Source: Plasmodium malariae
Taxonomy: Eukaryota; Apicomplexa; Aconoidasida; Haemosporida; Plasmodiidae
Assembly: GCF_900090045.1 (NCBI RefSeq)
Contig: NC_041788.1
Coordinates: 1,178,001-1,242,000, forward strand
DNA: 64,000 bases
Direction of reading: 5' to 3'
Shown in pieces: positions 35,251-46,645 of this stretch. Both the position numbers and the translations under genes were made by a program. The notes beneath the pieces were generated by a model. That model saw only the letters and a program-made list of their open reading frames with translations. It ran no database searches and was not told where the DNA came from. The first letter of the stretch is position 1, and every line of letters begins with the position of its first letter.

Positions 35251-36801
35251 AAAATAACAATTTTTTTTATTTAACAATACAGATAATATATAATGCAACA
35301 TGAAAAAATTGCTACATCTATAAAACAAAAAGCATGATAAATAAAAAAAACAAAATAGAAAAAAAAAGCATTAACACTTTTGAGTTTATAATGTATAGGT
35401 TTGTGCTGATGCAGAAATTTTATAAAGTCAAATTAAAATTTCAAAATGGAATTTAATTATAATTACATTAAACTTTTTTCGGTATAAATCATCCACACCC
35501 TTTTTAATTTTTACTTTATACTTTTATCTTTTATCTTTTATCTTTTTTCTATTTTTCTTTTTTTCCTGTTTCTTTTTTCTTTTTTTTTTAAATGACACAG
35601 ACGTAAATTGTGTTAATATAACTATATACAATTACTTGGGGGGAAAATAATGTGGTGCAAATAATCATAATAAAAATTGGAAAATGTAAAATTTGAAAAA
35701 TTTTTAACTTATCAATTTTTTAACTCTTTAACTTTTATTACATGTCTTAAAAAAAAATGACGTAAAACTGACTCGAAGTAGACACGGTTTTAGTTTTAGA
35801 AATAATTCAAAAGAACATTCTAACGAAAATTGTGTGTAAATATCTTACTACAGAGATGAACTTACCTGATTTTAAGTTCGCTTAAATTCATTTGTTTTTC
35901 TTTTTTTTTTTAAATTTGTCATTATTTAGAAGAGAAAAACATTCTGCACATTAGGTTGTACTGCCGCATTAAAATAATGTTTGTAGGAAAAGAAAAAAAA
36001 ATTCACAAAATAGAACAAATTTTTATACCGTCAAAATTTCAATAGTTCCTATGTATACACAATATGTATAAACATATATACACGTATTAGCAATTTTGTT
36101 ATATTAATTTCTTTTTTTTAACATATTCCTTACAAATACAGGCAGAATAATAATAAAAAAAAAAAAAGAAATTAACAAAACAGATATAATAATTTTTTTT
36201 TTTTTCTTTTCGCACACCCACTTTCCATGTAAAAAAATATTTATCATATATTTATCGAACCATGCTTTGTTCAAAAAGAAAAAAAAAAAAATTTTTAAGT
36301 ATAAATGTGAATTTATTATAATTTTTTTTTATATACTTCTAATTTTCGTTTGTACATATTTAGTACTTTTTTATGTCTAATTAGGAAGAATAAATATTGT
36401 TTTTTTACGCAAGTTCAACATCATATATGTAACTGTTAAATATGTCGAATGCGTAAAATACGTCAAATATAATATATATATCATATATGTTAAACATGTC
36501 AAATATATCAAACACATTAATTGTAAATGTACTATGTAGAACAAGAAAAATGCCATTTGTAACTCTATTAAATGAAGGGAAAAATTTAAACAAAAATCAA
36601 GTAGAAAAAAAAATAAGCAAAAACAGTTACCCCAAGAAATAATTGCCGCACTATTAAAATAACACATATTCGCGAGTTTTTAATTGTTCTTCTGAAATTA
36701 CATTTCATCATTTTTGAACAAATGGCTTATCAATGTTTGTAAAGCTTGCTCAAGTTGACACATAATTATTTAATGATATATAAATAAATAAATAAATATA
36801 A

Positions 36802-36812
<11 letters not shown>

Positions 36813-36883
<71 letters not shown>
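36813..36883. repeat. (TA)n microsatellite, about 35 units
   Basis: About 70 bases of uninterrupted TA, the longest pure dinucleotide tract in the window, preceded by AAATAAAT and AATATA steps from 36780. Its length is likely polymorphic between isolates. It is located about 0.8 kb downstream of the SEC63 stop. Confidence 0.9.
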
Positions 36884-36890
<7 letters not shown>

Positions 36891-37658
36891 TCATTCCCCA
36901 CTGTTAGACAATATAAACGAAATAGCTATTTAACGAAAAAGCAGCCGCAAACATAATAAACCTTTTCGCGAATGCATCTATCTAGGAATAAAAGTAAGGG
37001 TTCCGCTCGATAAAAAAAAAAACACTCTTCCATTTATTAATTTGTTTAAACATGCCAAAAATGACAAATATGAACAGGTAAATAAACACATATATATAAA
37101 TTTGTATCTAGTAGGTTAATTTTTTGATTCACTAATTGCGTCTGTTTGCATTACGCTGAAAAAGCAGCACACTTATTACTTATACTCATCCAAATAGATC
37201 CATATATATATTATTATTATTTTCTCCTTATTCGTAAAAACCTCTAAATGTTAAAATTTAAAAGCATTAATTAGACAAAGTTAATTTTTTATCATATTTA
37301 TTTTTTTAATGAAATAATAAAAAAAAAAAAATTACATGAAACATTTTTCTGTAAATTAAAAAATATACACAATTATACGCTTGTACATATACATGTATAT
37401 ATATACTTTTTTCCACCTCTTTTTTTTTTTTTGAAAAAATATATATACATAACTAAAATGGTATTTACAAGTTTTTTTTTTAAAAAAAAAAGAAAAGAAA
37501 AGATTTTTTTTAATTAAGCAAATTTATTACTAAGACAACAAATATAAATAAGGCAAAAGTTTATATTCATCTACCCTATTAATATGCTGTATTTTACATT
37601 TATATCAACCAATCTTGATTTTTGAAGCCCATGCGCACATAAAATTCATAGGCTCCTT

Positions 37659-39821
37659 TTATCCATCATCAGAATCGTCATTTGAATCATCCTCAGGAAT
37701 ATAATTTTCATGATCACTTGGTGTATTATTTTGGGACATTTTTCCCTTATTATTACTTTTATAATAATTTTTATTTTTATCGTTATTATTATCATTATTA
37801 TTATCATTATTATTATTATTATTACTTTTATTAGTATTTGTATTCCTATTATTTGTATTATTATTACTACTATTATTATTACTATTACTGTTATTATGAT
37901 TATTATTATTACTATTATTGCTATTATTTTTACCACTATTATTATTCGGAGGGCTTGTTTTTTTCTTATTCTTTTCATGAATATCATCATCATCTTCTTC
38001 TTCGTCACTACTATCACCCCCACCTCCAATATCTCCGAGCATTTGCTGAAATAAAGTTGGTTCATTATCTAATTCTATGTCTTCAGGATGGACAAATATT
38101 TCTCTTTTTATCTCTGAAGATGAGTAGGCTCTAAATGGTAAATCTAGTTTTTTATCACATCCAAAATAACAATCACTCAATAAAAATATTGAAACACTTA
38201 AATTTCCAACTCTATCTACCATAAATTGTAATTTTTCCTCAATTTTTTTCTCACAATTTTTTACATGTGCATATTTTAAAATACGATCATCTCCTTTGTA
38301 AGTTGCAATAATCCACCATTCTTCAAATTTTGGTTGAGGAAAAAAAGGAGCATGAATATAACCTGCAGCTTCCTGTTCTTGTAAATTAGTTCTTTCAATA
38401 TGAATATAAATAGAAGCTACGTCCCCTTTTACTATATGTGTTTCATCTTCAACCAATATTTCAGCAGTCATTTTTATATCTGGAACAACATTACAAAATG
38501 ATTTAACATCAAGTATTTGATTATCATTCATTTCAGCTAACCCTTTTCTACTTTCGTGATTTTGATGAACAAACTCTAGTAAGTCTTTTACTGCAAATTT
38601 TCCCTTATGCACATGCTTAATAGTATTTTCATCAAAATGTGGAATTTGTAATAAACTAGAGCTTCTAATATCAAAAGCTTGTATTAAACATCTTCGAAAT
38701 GTTAGGGCTGATTGAGCTGTTAAAAACCAATCTCTTAATATACTGATTTCTATCATACTATGTGTTATTAATAAAGAAAATTTAAGAATTTGTTCCAAAT
38801 CATTTTTTAAATCTTCTGATAATAAATCGTATCGTCTTTGCATATGAGCTAATATTAAAAAATAATTTTTAATTATTATAGGTACTTTAAAAGTCCTTTT
38901 CTTTGGCTCAACAAGTTCTTCAATCATTTTTTTTATATATTTATTGTCTTCTTCTCTAAATTCTATATCTCTACTTTCTGCCGTAGCAGCTAACATTTCA
39001 GGGTATACTTTTGCTCTACTATTTTCATTTATTGTATATGTTAAATATTGTAATGTCTCAATTTTAACACCGTTCGGACCATATTGTTTTTGTTTTTGAT
39101 AATACATAATAAATGTTGCAGGTATAAATACAAGAAATATTAAAAAAAAAATGGACAAAATTAACAGTTGATATTTTTCATCAATCAATAATTTTGGCAA
39201 ACCAATTCCTACTTTCATCATACCTGGTCCATCTGGATTTCCATATTTTTCATAATTCTCCTTCGATATTTCATCAGTCAGGGCTTGATATGCCTTTGTT
39301 ATTAAAATAAATTTTGCAGCAGCAGACGTATCATTTGGATTCTTATCAGGATGATATTTTAACGATTTTAATCTATAAGCTTTTTTAATTTCCCCTACGG
39401 ATGCTCCAACATTCACTTCTAGTATTTCAAAAGGGTCAAATGTTTGCATTGGTTTCGTATTCAACATTTCTTTCACTAAGACAACTAATAATCCCCAAAA
39501 TATTATCAAAAGAAAAAATTGAATTATTTTCGTATATCCTATTTTATCCCATATTGTAGTACTTTTATTTCCTTTTTCTTGTTTCTCCTTACACAGGGAA
39601 CAAGCACACGACCGATAAACACTGTTGTTTTTCGACTTTTTCAAATTGTAATAATCATTGTTAAAAATTTTATTAATTAAATTTTTAATATATATATATG
39701 TACATGGAATTAATACACAAATTAAAACAGTTCCCGCAAAAAAAATAAATGCTGAGTCATCATAACTCAATAATGGCTCTTTTTTGCTATCTTTCGTAAA
39801 AGTATCGCGAAACTGCGACAT
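37659..39821 (-). CDS. SEC63: ER protein-translocation subunit SEC63
   Basis: The 720-residue protein has the Sec63 plan: transmembrane segments at about 25-46, 98-118 and 218-240, with a J domain at about 129-195 between the second and third that contains the HPD motif (YHPDKNP, H157-D159). A long helical Sec63 (Brl-type) region follows (about 265-590) with the FN3-like segment ending in DCYFGCDKKLDLPF. The C-terminal tail is acidic (DSSDEEEDDDD), then interrupted by an Asn/Asp/Ser-rich run of about 75 residues, and ends acidic again (DDSNDDSDDG). In eukaryotes Sec63 recruits BiP through its J domain to the Sec61/Sec62 channel, and its acidic tail contacts Sec62. All essential motifs are present and the gene has no intron. 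Confidence 0.95.
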   Translation of the reverse strand: MSQFRDTFTKDSKKEPLLSYDDSAFIFFAGTVLICVLIPCTYIYIKNLINKIFNNDYYNLKKSKNNSVYRSCACSLCKEKQEKGNKSTTIWDKIGYTKIIQFFLLIIFWGLLVVLVKEMLNTKPMQTFDPFEILEVNVGASVGEIKKAYRLKSLKYHPDKNPNDTSAAAKFILITKAYQALTDEISKENYEKYGNPDGPGMMKVGIGLPKLLIDEKYQLLILSIFFLIFLVFIPATFIMYYQKQKQYGPNGVKIETLQYLTYTINENSRAKVYPEMLAATAESRDIEFREEDNKYIKKMIEELVEPKKRTFKVPIIIKNYFLILAHMQRRYDLLSEDLKNDLEQILKFSLLITHSMIEISILRDWFLTAQSALTFRRCLIQAFDIRSSSLLQIPHFDENTIKHVHKGKFAVKDLLEFVHQNHESRKGLAEMNDNQILDVKSFCNVVPDIKMTAEILVEDETHIVKGDVASIYIHIERTNLQEQEAAGYIHAPFFPQPKFEEWWIIATYKGDDRILKYAHVKNCEKKIEEKLQFMVDRVGNLSVSIFLLSDCYFGCDKKLDLPFRAYSSSEIKREIFVHPEDIELDNEPTLFQQMLGDIGGGGDSSDEEEDDDDIHEKNKKKTSPPNNNSGKNNSNNSNNNNHNNSNSNNNSSNNNTNNRNTNTNKSNNNNNNDNNNDNNNDKNKNYYKSNNKGKMSQNNTPSDHENYIPEDDSNDDSDDG

Positions 39822-42243
39822 TCTTTACACAAATTACAACAATGTATTTATAGTGTACATATATATATATATGTATATATATATGTATAACAATTAACGC
39901 ATACACAAAAAAAAAAAAAATTAAATTATATTAAATTATATAAACAGAAAAGCGAAAACAGGCGAAAGAAGTGAGGGGAAGCAAAAAGTAACGAAAAGCA
40001 ACGAAAAGAAGAAACTGATGATATGTAAAATAAAGTAGTGCAAAATTATGAAAAAACCTTCACAAGGAAAATTTATACTAAAAACTATAATGAAAAAATA
40101 AAAAAAAAGGGAAAAATAATTATTTATTTAGCAAACATTTTTAAAAAGAGTAAAAGTGTACGAATTATGAAAATATAAATGTAAATGTTCAATAAAATTA
40201 CAAACCAGTTTAATCATCAATTTTTTTTTTTTCCTTATTCTGAAAAAATTCATCACTGAAATTATATTAACACACCTTAACCCCCATGTTAAAAAATGAA
40301 AAAAAAATTAAACAATATTATATAATTTTTCATGAATATACTTTTTTAACTTGAAAAGAATAAAATTAATATTTTATATTTGAACAAAAACATATTTTTC
40401 TAATATTTAAAAATTTTTTATGAGTTCACCTCAAATACAATTTTTTCGAACAGTTTAATGCTACATCATTACAATAATCAATATTTTAGAAATTTTCACT
40501 TTTGTGAACATGATTTTTCGAATTAGTTGTTGCTTTCTCTGTTAGCACACATTACACATAGTAAAAAACAGCTTTTCATATTATTTTCAAATGTATAAAT
40601 TTGCATATAATCATATATATACATAAATATATTATAAATAATTTACTTAATAATGAATGTTGTTAATATATTAAATGTAATTTTATACGTGCTAAGTAAA
40701 AATATTATTATTATTATTTATTTTTTTTTTTTATTTGATTTTTTTTCTTTTTTATGTTAATTCGAATGAAATTTGATAAATGCTGAATTGCATCTTAGAA
40801 TTACACATTTTTTTATTCCAATTTTTTTTTTTTTTAACATTTTTTAATTGTGTTGATAATGCAAAATTTTTATAATATATAATTTTATTTTTATCCTTAT
40901 AAGCAACTTAAAATTTTTTAAACCTACAAATATAAATAACATTTAGTGTGTAAACAGAATAAAACCAATGTACTAATATATATATATATATATATATATA
41001 AATATAATAGTTATGAAGAATCGTTATAATCTTATTTATAACTTTTAAATTGTTATTAATTTAATTCTTCGTACAAAGGTTCACTCTATTTTATTTATAT
41101 TTGATAATAAAACCACACATATAAACACACACACAAAAAAAAAATAAAAAAAAGATGAATAATAAAGCGAATAACACAGAAAAAGCGATATTGTAGGTTT
41201 TATAATAAATTTTAAAATTTTGGTTTTTCACTTAACTGAACTAATGTCTGGTTATTTGCTTAAAAGAATAGGGAAAATTTATTCAAAAGGCGTTTTCTCA
41301 TAAAAATTTTGGTATATTTTTATATGTTATACTTCATATTTTAAAAACAAGTAAGAATAAAATAAGTGTGAAAGTGAAAAATTCTATTTTTATTTTATGA
41401 GCTAATAATTATGATACATTAATACTATAATTTTTTTTTTTATAATTGGCTGTTAAAACTGTTAAAGAGGAGACATGCTTCAAATAATATAGAACCATTC
41501 GTAAAAAGGTGGGTTTTTAGGATTCTATATTATACCTATATATACATAGACACAATTGCAAGGAATGCAATAAAATAATATATTTTAAATTAAGTATACT
41601 TTTTATTTTTTACTATTCTGGCTTACGTACAAGATATAATTATTCTTAAAAAAATATCATTTCAAAAAATGAAATGAATTAATTCGTCGGTACAACTGGA
41701 AATTATATTCAATGTGCTTTATGATGTTATGGTTAGCTATCTGTCTGTTATTTGGAATTTTTTTTTTTTTTTTTTGGTTTACTTTTTGGGAAGAATAGCT
41801 AATTGTAGAGCTAAATTTACTGTTATGTACTTATATATGAACAGGCAAGGTCAATTATTCATGTTTTTCTTTTTTTTTTTTATGACCACGTAAGAAAAGT
41901 TTGAAAAAATAAAACATTGTTTATTAACTTTTTTTTTTTTTTTTTTTTAATAAATTGCTAATATAACCATCTCTATATTTAAGCAAAAATATTAAAAAGT
42001 CTCAAATACAAAAAAAAAAAAAAACATATATATATATACATACACTTTTTTTTTTCATCATTTCGTCCATTTTTTATTATTTAACAAACTACTAGCATAA
42101 ACTAGTTTTATTTTATTTATCGAAATGTTTCCATTTCATGTAAAATTACTTTCTCTTTAAAGTATCTATTATTATTCCAAGTTAACCATTTATCTGTTAT
42201 CACAGTACTTACGTGCACACATCTTACAAAAATAGAGAAAACC
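39822..42243. promoter_or_regulatory. Divergent upstream region of SEC63 and the gene at 42244
   Basis: These 2.4 kb separate two outward-facing start codons and must contain both promoters. The sequence is very AT-rich with poly(T)/poly(A) tracts at about 41430, 41758, 41869, 41930 and 42010, and a (TA)n tract at about 40976-41002. No gene or defined motif is seen. Confidence 0.5.
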
Positions 42244-44217
42244 ATGTCACGCCTTCAGAGCTCCACAAAAGAGTGTTATAATACAAATGCTCACCTAGAT
42301 TCAATAAGTAATTTAAATAAATGTAATGATATTTTTATAAATAGTAATTTTTCACATGAGCGCAATATTCCATATATTTTGAAAATGTATGCTAATGAAT
42401 TACATTGCTCAAGCGATGAACACAAGAGTGAACAATCTCACATAAAAAGTGAAAATTTACTTCATCAAAGAACTGAACATATAAGTGATAACACATATCT
42501 AACTAGCATACTTCATTCAAGTAACGTAATTAGTTCACAAAATGAAAACTGCCAACTTCTGAACAATAAAACTTTTTATTCTTATCTGTCATCTGTAGAT
42601 AAAAATATGTACAGTAACGAAAATAAGAACCAGTCTTCCTGTTTAACCTCATCAGTATCAACAAAAAATAATCCAGTGGAAATTTCGTATAATGAAGAAT
42701 GGATAAAGTTGGAGAGTAATGAAGAATCAAATTTTATCCATAACAATAAAAGAGATAACTCTTCAAATTATGAAATAAAATATAATATGAAAGATAATAG
42801 AGGAATTGATGATACTGCAAATAAAACAAATAAAGAATTAAGTAATTTTTATAGTAATAATTCTACATGCATTAAAGATCACACGAATTCAAAGGAAGAA
42901 TCTTTGAATTTTTTTACTAAAATAGACAACTCAAAAAATAAGCATATTTTGCTCGATTGCGATAACACCAGCAATGATGGATCTTCTTCCTATGACAAAT
43001 CTTGTGATTCTTCTCATCAGACTAGTAAAGCTGCTATTACAAATAATTATCCATTAAATTATTCTGTCAAGATACCAACCGAAGCAAGCCATACCCGAGG
43101 TGTAAATACATGTACTATAAAGAAGGAAATTTTAAACAAGTCTACTTCTTCGAATTGGCATGAGAACGTTAATAACGTATGTTACTCAAATGGTAAAATA
43201 AAAATAGAAAATAAAATACAAAGTAAAAATTCTGATTTACAAAATAAAAGCAATTTATTTGGAGGGGAAAATGAGGGTGATTCGTGCTCGGGGAAAAAGA
43301 AGCACAAAATACATGTAGAAAAAATATCTCCGAATCGTTTGTTATCATCACAGATAGAAGATAACAAAACAAAATTTACTGAAAAAAATTGTAAAAAAAG
43401 TAATACAGAAGAAAAAACGGATGCTTCGCTTTATAATAAAAAGTTAAAAAGTTACTCACTAGATGATTTGAAAAAAGGAAAGGTACAAATTCCAGATGTT
43501 TTATTTATGAAGTTACCATTTAATTCAAAAGGAGATAATTTAATAGATTCATATAGAAGAAATAATAAATTGCTAAGTTTAATGAATGATTGTAATGATT
43601 CTGTTAGCCTTATTTTAAAGTATCCACAAATTGAGAAAAAAAAACAAACTAAAACATTTAAAATACCAACGGAAATTTCATATAATATTAGCAGTAAAAT
43701 TGGCTCATCTATCATATATATAGATGAATTTGATAGAAAGAATTACCATCCTCATGTTAAAAATTTACGCATGGGGAAAATATTTGAAAAACACGTTTTT
43801 AGTATTTTAAAAAATAAGAAAGATTTAGGAAGAACAGTATTTAGTAAATGTAATAAATATAAAAAATATAAATACAACAACAAAAAAGGCTTCTGGATAA
43901 GTAATATTGACAAAAGACGTTTAGTGAACCCTGAAAAAAACGATAGTTATATTACAGAGCTAGTTTATGAAGAAAATAATTCATATGATAAAGAAATAAG
44001 GGAATTAATGTATTGTAAAAATTATAATGTTATTCCACCTATACAAGAATTATACAAAGATAATAATTTTTATCTATTTTTACGAAAAGAAAAAATGTGC
44101 CCTTATTCTTTAAGACCAACCATGGCAACTACAATGCGCAGATACGACATAGATAACATTTCGGGTTACAAAAAGGTCCAAACATCGGAATGTATTACTG
44201 CTGTTTACCCTTCTTAA
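42244..44217 (+). CDS. Conserved hypothetical protein, 657 residues
   Basis: Single open frame with ATG at 42244 (GAAAACCATGTCACG context). The first 390 residues are Ser/Asn/Lys/Glu-rich and look disordered. From about residue 395 composition changes to a compact, conserved-looking region: SLDDLKKGKVQIPDVLFMKL, then FKIPTEISYNISSKIGSSII, then MGKIFEKHVFSILKNKKDLGR, and a terminal block (MCPYSLRPTMATTMRRYDID ... ITAVYPS). No membrane segment, signal or zinc ligand set is visible. The IPTEISYNI and RPTMATTMRR blocks are the most motif-like and would be the best probes for homologues. I do not recognise the family. Confidence 0.82.
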   Translation: MSRLQSSTKECYNTNAHLDSISNLNKCNDIFINSNFSHERNIPYILKMYANELHCSSDEHKSEQSHIKSENLLHQRTEHISDNTYLTSILHSSNVISSQNENCQLLNNKTFYSYLSSVDKNMYSNENKNQSSCLTSSVSTKNNPVEISYNEEWIKLESNEESNFIHNNKRDNSSNYEIKYNMKDNRGIDDTANKTNKELSNFYSNNSTCIKDHTNSKEESLNFFTKIDNSKNKHILLDCDNTSNDGSSSYDKSCDSSHQTSKAAITNNYPLNYSVKIPTEASHTRGVNTCTIKKEILNKSTSSNWHENVNNVCYSNGKIKIENKIQSKNSDLQNKSNLFGGENEGDSCSGKKKHKIHVEKISPNRLLSSQIEDNKTKFTEKNCKKSNTEEKTDASLYNKKLKSYSLDDLKKGKVQIPDVLFMKLPFNSKGDNLIDSYRRNNKLLSLMNDCNDSVSLILKYPQIEKKKQTKTFKIPTEISYNISSKIGSSIIYIDEFDRKNYHPHVKNLRMGKIFEKHVFSILKNKKDLGRTVFSKCNKYKKYKYNNKKGFWISNIDKRRLVNPEKNDSYITELVYEENNSYDKEIRELMYCKNYNVIPPIQELYKDNNFYLFLRKEKMCPYSLRPTMATTMRRYDIDNISGYKKVQTSECITAVYPS

Positions 44218-46645
44218 TTATATAAGTAATAATATAAACATAAACACAACTACACCAACACCCACGCATGTATGAACACGCGTTCTTAATACAAACATGT
44301 ACTTAAAAATAAGTGTTTGAATGAACAAATACATATATATATGTAAAAGCATTTTTGTTTTTTTTTTGTATTTTTAAATTATATTTTTTTGTAAAGGGAA
44401 GTATTTTTCATAAAACAATTTTTATCTTTTATATCAAATATATATATTAATGACTTTTTCGTAATTACATTTTGAACCATGTAAATGTGTAATAGCAGTT
44501 CCACTATTTTTAATTTTCAGAATATTGAAAATTTATGTTTCACTTTTTTTTTTTTTTTTTTCCTTTTAAAAGACTTCTTTTTTTCTTCAAACAAGTTGTA
44601 TGCATTTTTCCACAATGAAATAAACAATTTTATTTTATCAGCTTCATATTAATTACGAATAAAATAAACAACTCATGAAACTTTTGTTTAAATATTATAA
44701 AAATAACAAGTGCATGTAAAAAATATATGTTTCAGTGCATATACATCTTAATATATATATATATGTATATATCTTAAAATATGAACCAAATAAACTCAAA
44801 CGTTTTCATGTATTATGAAATGAATGTATAAAATATAAATTTAATTTTTAAAGAAAGAATGAGAATTCACCTTTTAACTGAACGAACACATAACAAACCC
44901 AGTAAAAAAAGCTATTTATGAAAGATGTGTTATTGAGTATCTATGTATCTTTTTTACGAGAAGAATCTGTGAAGTGTTATTTAAACTGTTTTTAGATTAT
45001 TTTTCTGTTTTTTCAAATTATATTATTTTGTATATGTTACAATCCCTTGAGTTTACTATATAATAAACAATATCAAATTTTTTCATAAGATTAAAAAAAA
45101 ATTAATATATATTTGAACATCTATCCTTGCCAACTAATTTATCAAAATAAATATTTTATTCAGAAAAAGAGTTTGACTTTCAGAATTTTTTTTTTTTTTT
45201 TTTATATGTTTACTTCATTATAATTTATTTTAAAGATAGTTAATGATCCATTTACGGCAGATATACATATATGTATATATATGTATATATATGTATGTTT
45301 GTATTTAGTATTATACGAACTTATGCTTCTTATACAGTATTTTAATTTTTTTGATTTATGATTAAAAAATTTTTTCTCAAGAGCAAAAACAGTTTATTGT
45401 AAAACTTGAATATGATCATATTTTGTTTTCATATTTTTTATTTACATTTTTTAATACACAAAGACATAGACACTTTTTGGTAAACAATATTTTTTGTTGA
45501 TAAGGTTGTACAAACAGCAAGGAAGAACCAAAATAAAGATGTTACTTCTGGTTTTATAATTTATTAGCATAATATGAATACATTTTACTTAAACATATAT
45601 AATTATTATATATATATGTATATGTGTATATGTGTATATGTGTGTATTTTATTGTATTTCTTTTGTACAGTTTACGTTTATGTAATAAAATCCTTCCGTT
45701 GTTATAGAGTGTAACATATTATTGTACCATCAAACTTTTTTATATTTATTAGTACTGTTATTATTTTTTGTGAAACATATAGTTCTTAATGCCAAAAGCA
45801 TACTTTACATAATATCATTAGTATTATATGGGTTCCAAATGGTTACATATTGCATGTTCACATATATGTATATATATATATATATATGTAAACACGCTTG
45901 TCGATAAATACGTTTGTGCTTGAATATGTTTGTATGTAAATGTGTTTGTATATAAAGACGTTCGTATGTATTTATATGGGGTTTTATAAATGTATATTTG
46001 AATTGAATACTTATTTCAGTAACCTCGAGTTTGCTTTTTTATGATATGCTTTATTAATATTAAGTCACTTTCACACATCATTATAATTTTACTAAAGACT
46101 GTTAGTATACTTTACAATAAATACCAATTTTTTAACCCCATTCTGATTAAATTATTGATAAAAAAAAAAAAAAAAAAATTAAAACGACAGAGTTTTTTCC
46201 CCAATTTTTATATACGCCTTTTATTTGTATGTGTTTAAAAATAGCTTATGGTAAATTTTTAAAGTATATCCGCACATATAAATGAAAATAAAATTTTTTC
46301 GTATTTATAAATTTGGTATATTGTTCTGCATAATTTTCACTTAATTTTATGTTAAGTGGCTTTATATGTAGAAAAAGGAGCATTTTTCACCATTCGGCTG
46401 TTTTGAATTTGTACATGTGTACATATATATGTATATGCATACATTTACACACATGTATACACATATATATACTTATATACGCATATATATACATATAAAT
46501 ACATATATATACACATATATACACATATGTATATGTGTGCGTATATGCATATGTGCTCAGATTTAAAAGGATATACTTCGAGATTCATAATTTTTTCTCA
46601 TTACGAATCTGTTAAAAATATTTTAAAAAAAAAGAAAAAAATATT
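44218..46645. other. Intergenic region, 2.4 kb, no gene seen
   Basis: Spacer between two plus-strand genes. It contains poly(T) tracts (about 44545-44560, 45187-45203), a TATG/TATA microsatellite at 45265-45300 and 45610-45640, and a dense ACATATATAC stretch at 46430-46550 just before the next gene. Short frames in it are microsatellite-derived. Confidence 0.65.

Larger units (their letters stand above)
34373..37658. other. Intergenic region, 3.3 kb, no gene seen
   Basis: It combines the upstream side of the coiled-coil gene and the downstream side of SEC63 (both minus). Segment 34430-34600 is less AT-rich than the rest and may be transcribed 5' UTR of the coiled-coil gene. The remainder holds poly(A)/poly(T) runs, the hexanucleotide repeat at 35160-35250, and the long (TA)n tract at 36813-36883. 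No frame with coding character was found on either strand. Confidence 0.65.

Noticed and set aside
37710..38134. Ile- and Tyr-rich plus-strand frames opposite the SEC63 Asn run
   Set aside because: They are the complement of AAT/AAC repeats in SEC63 and have no independent support.
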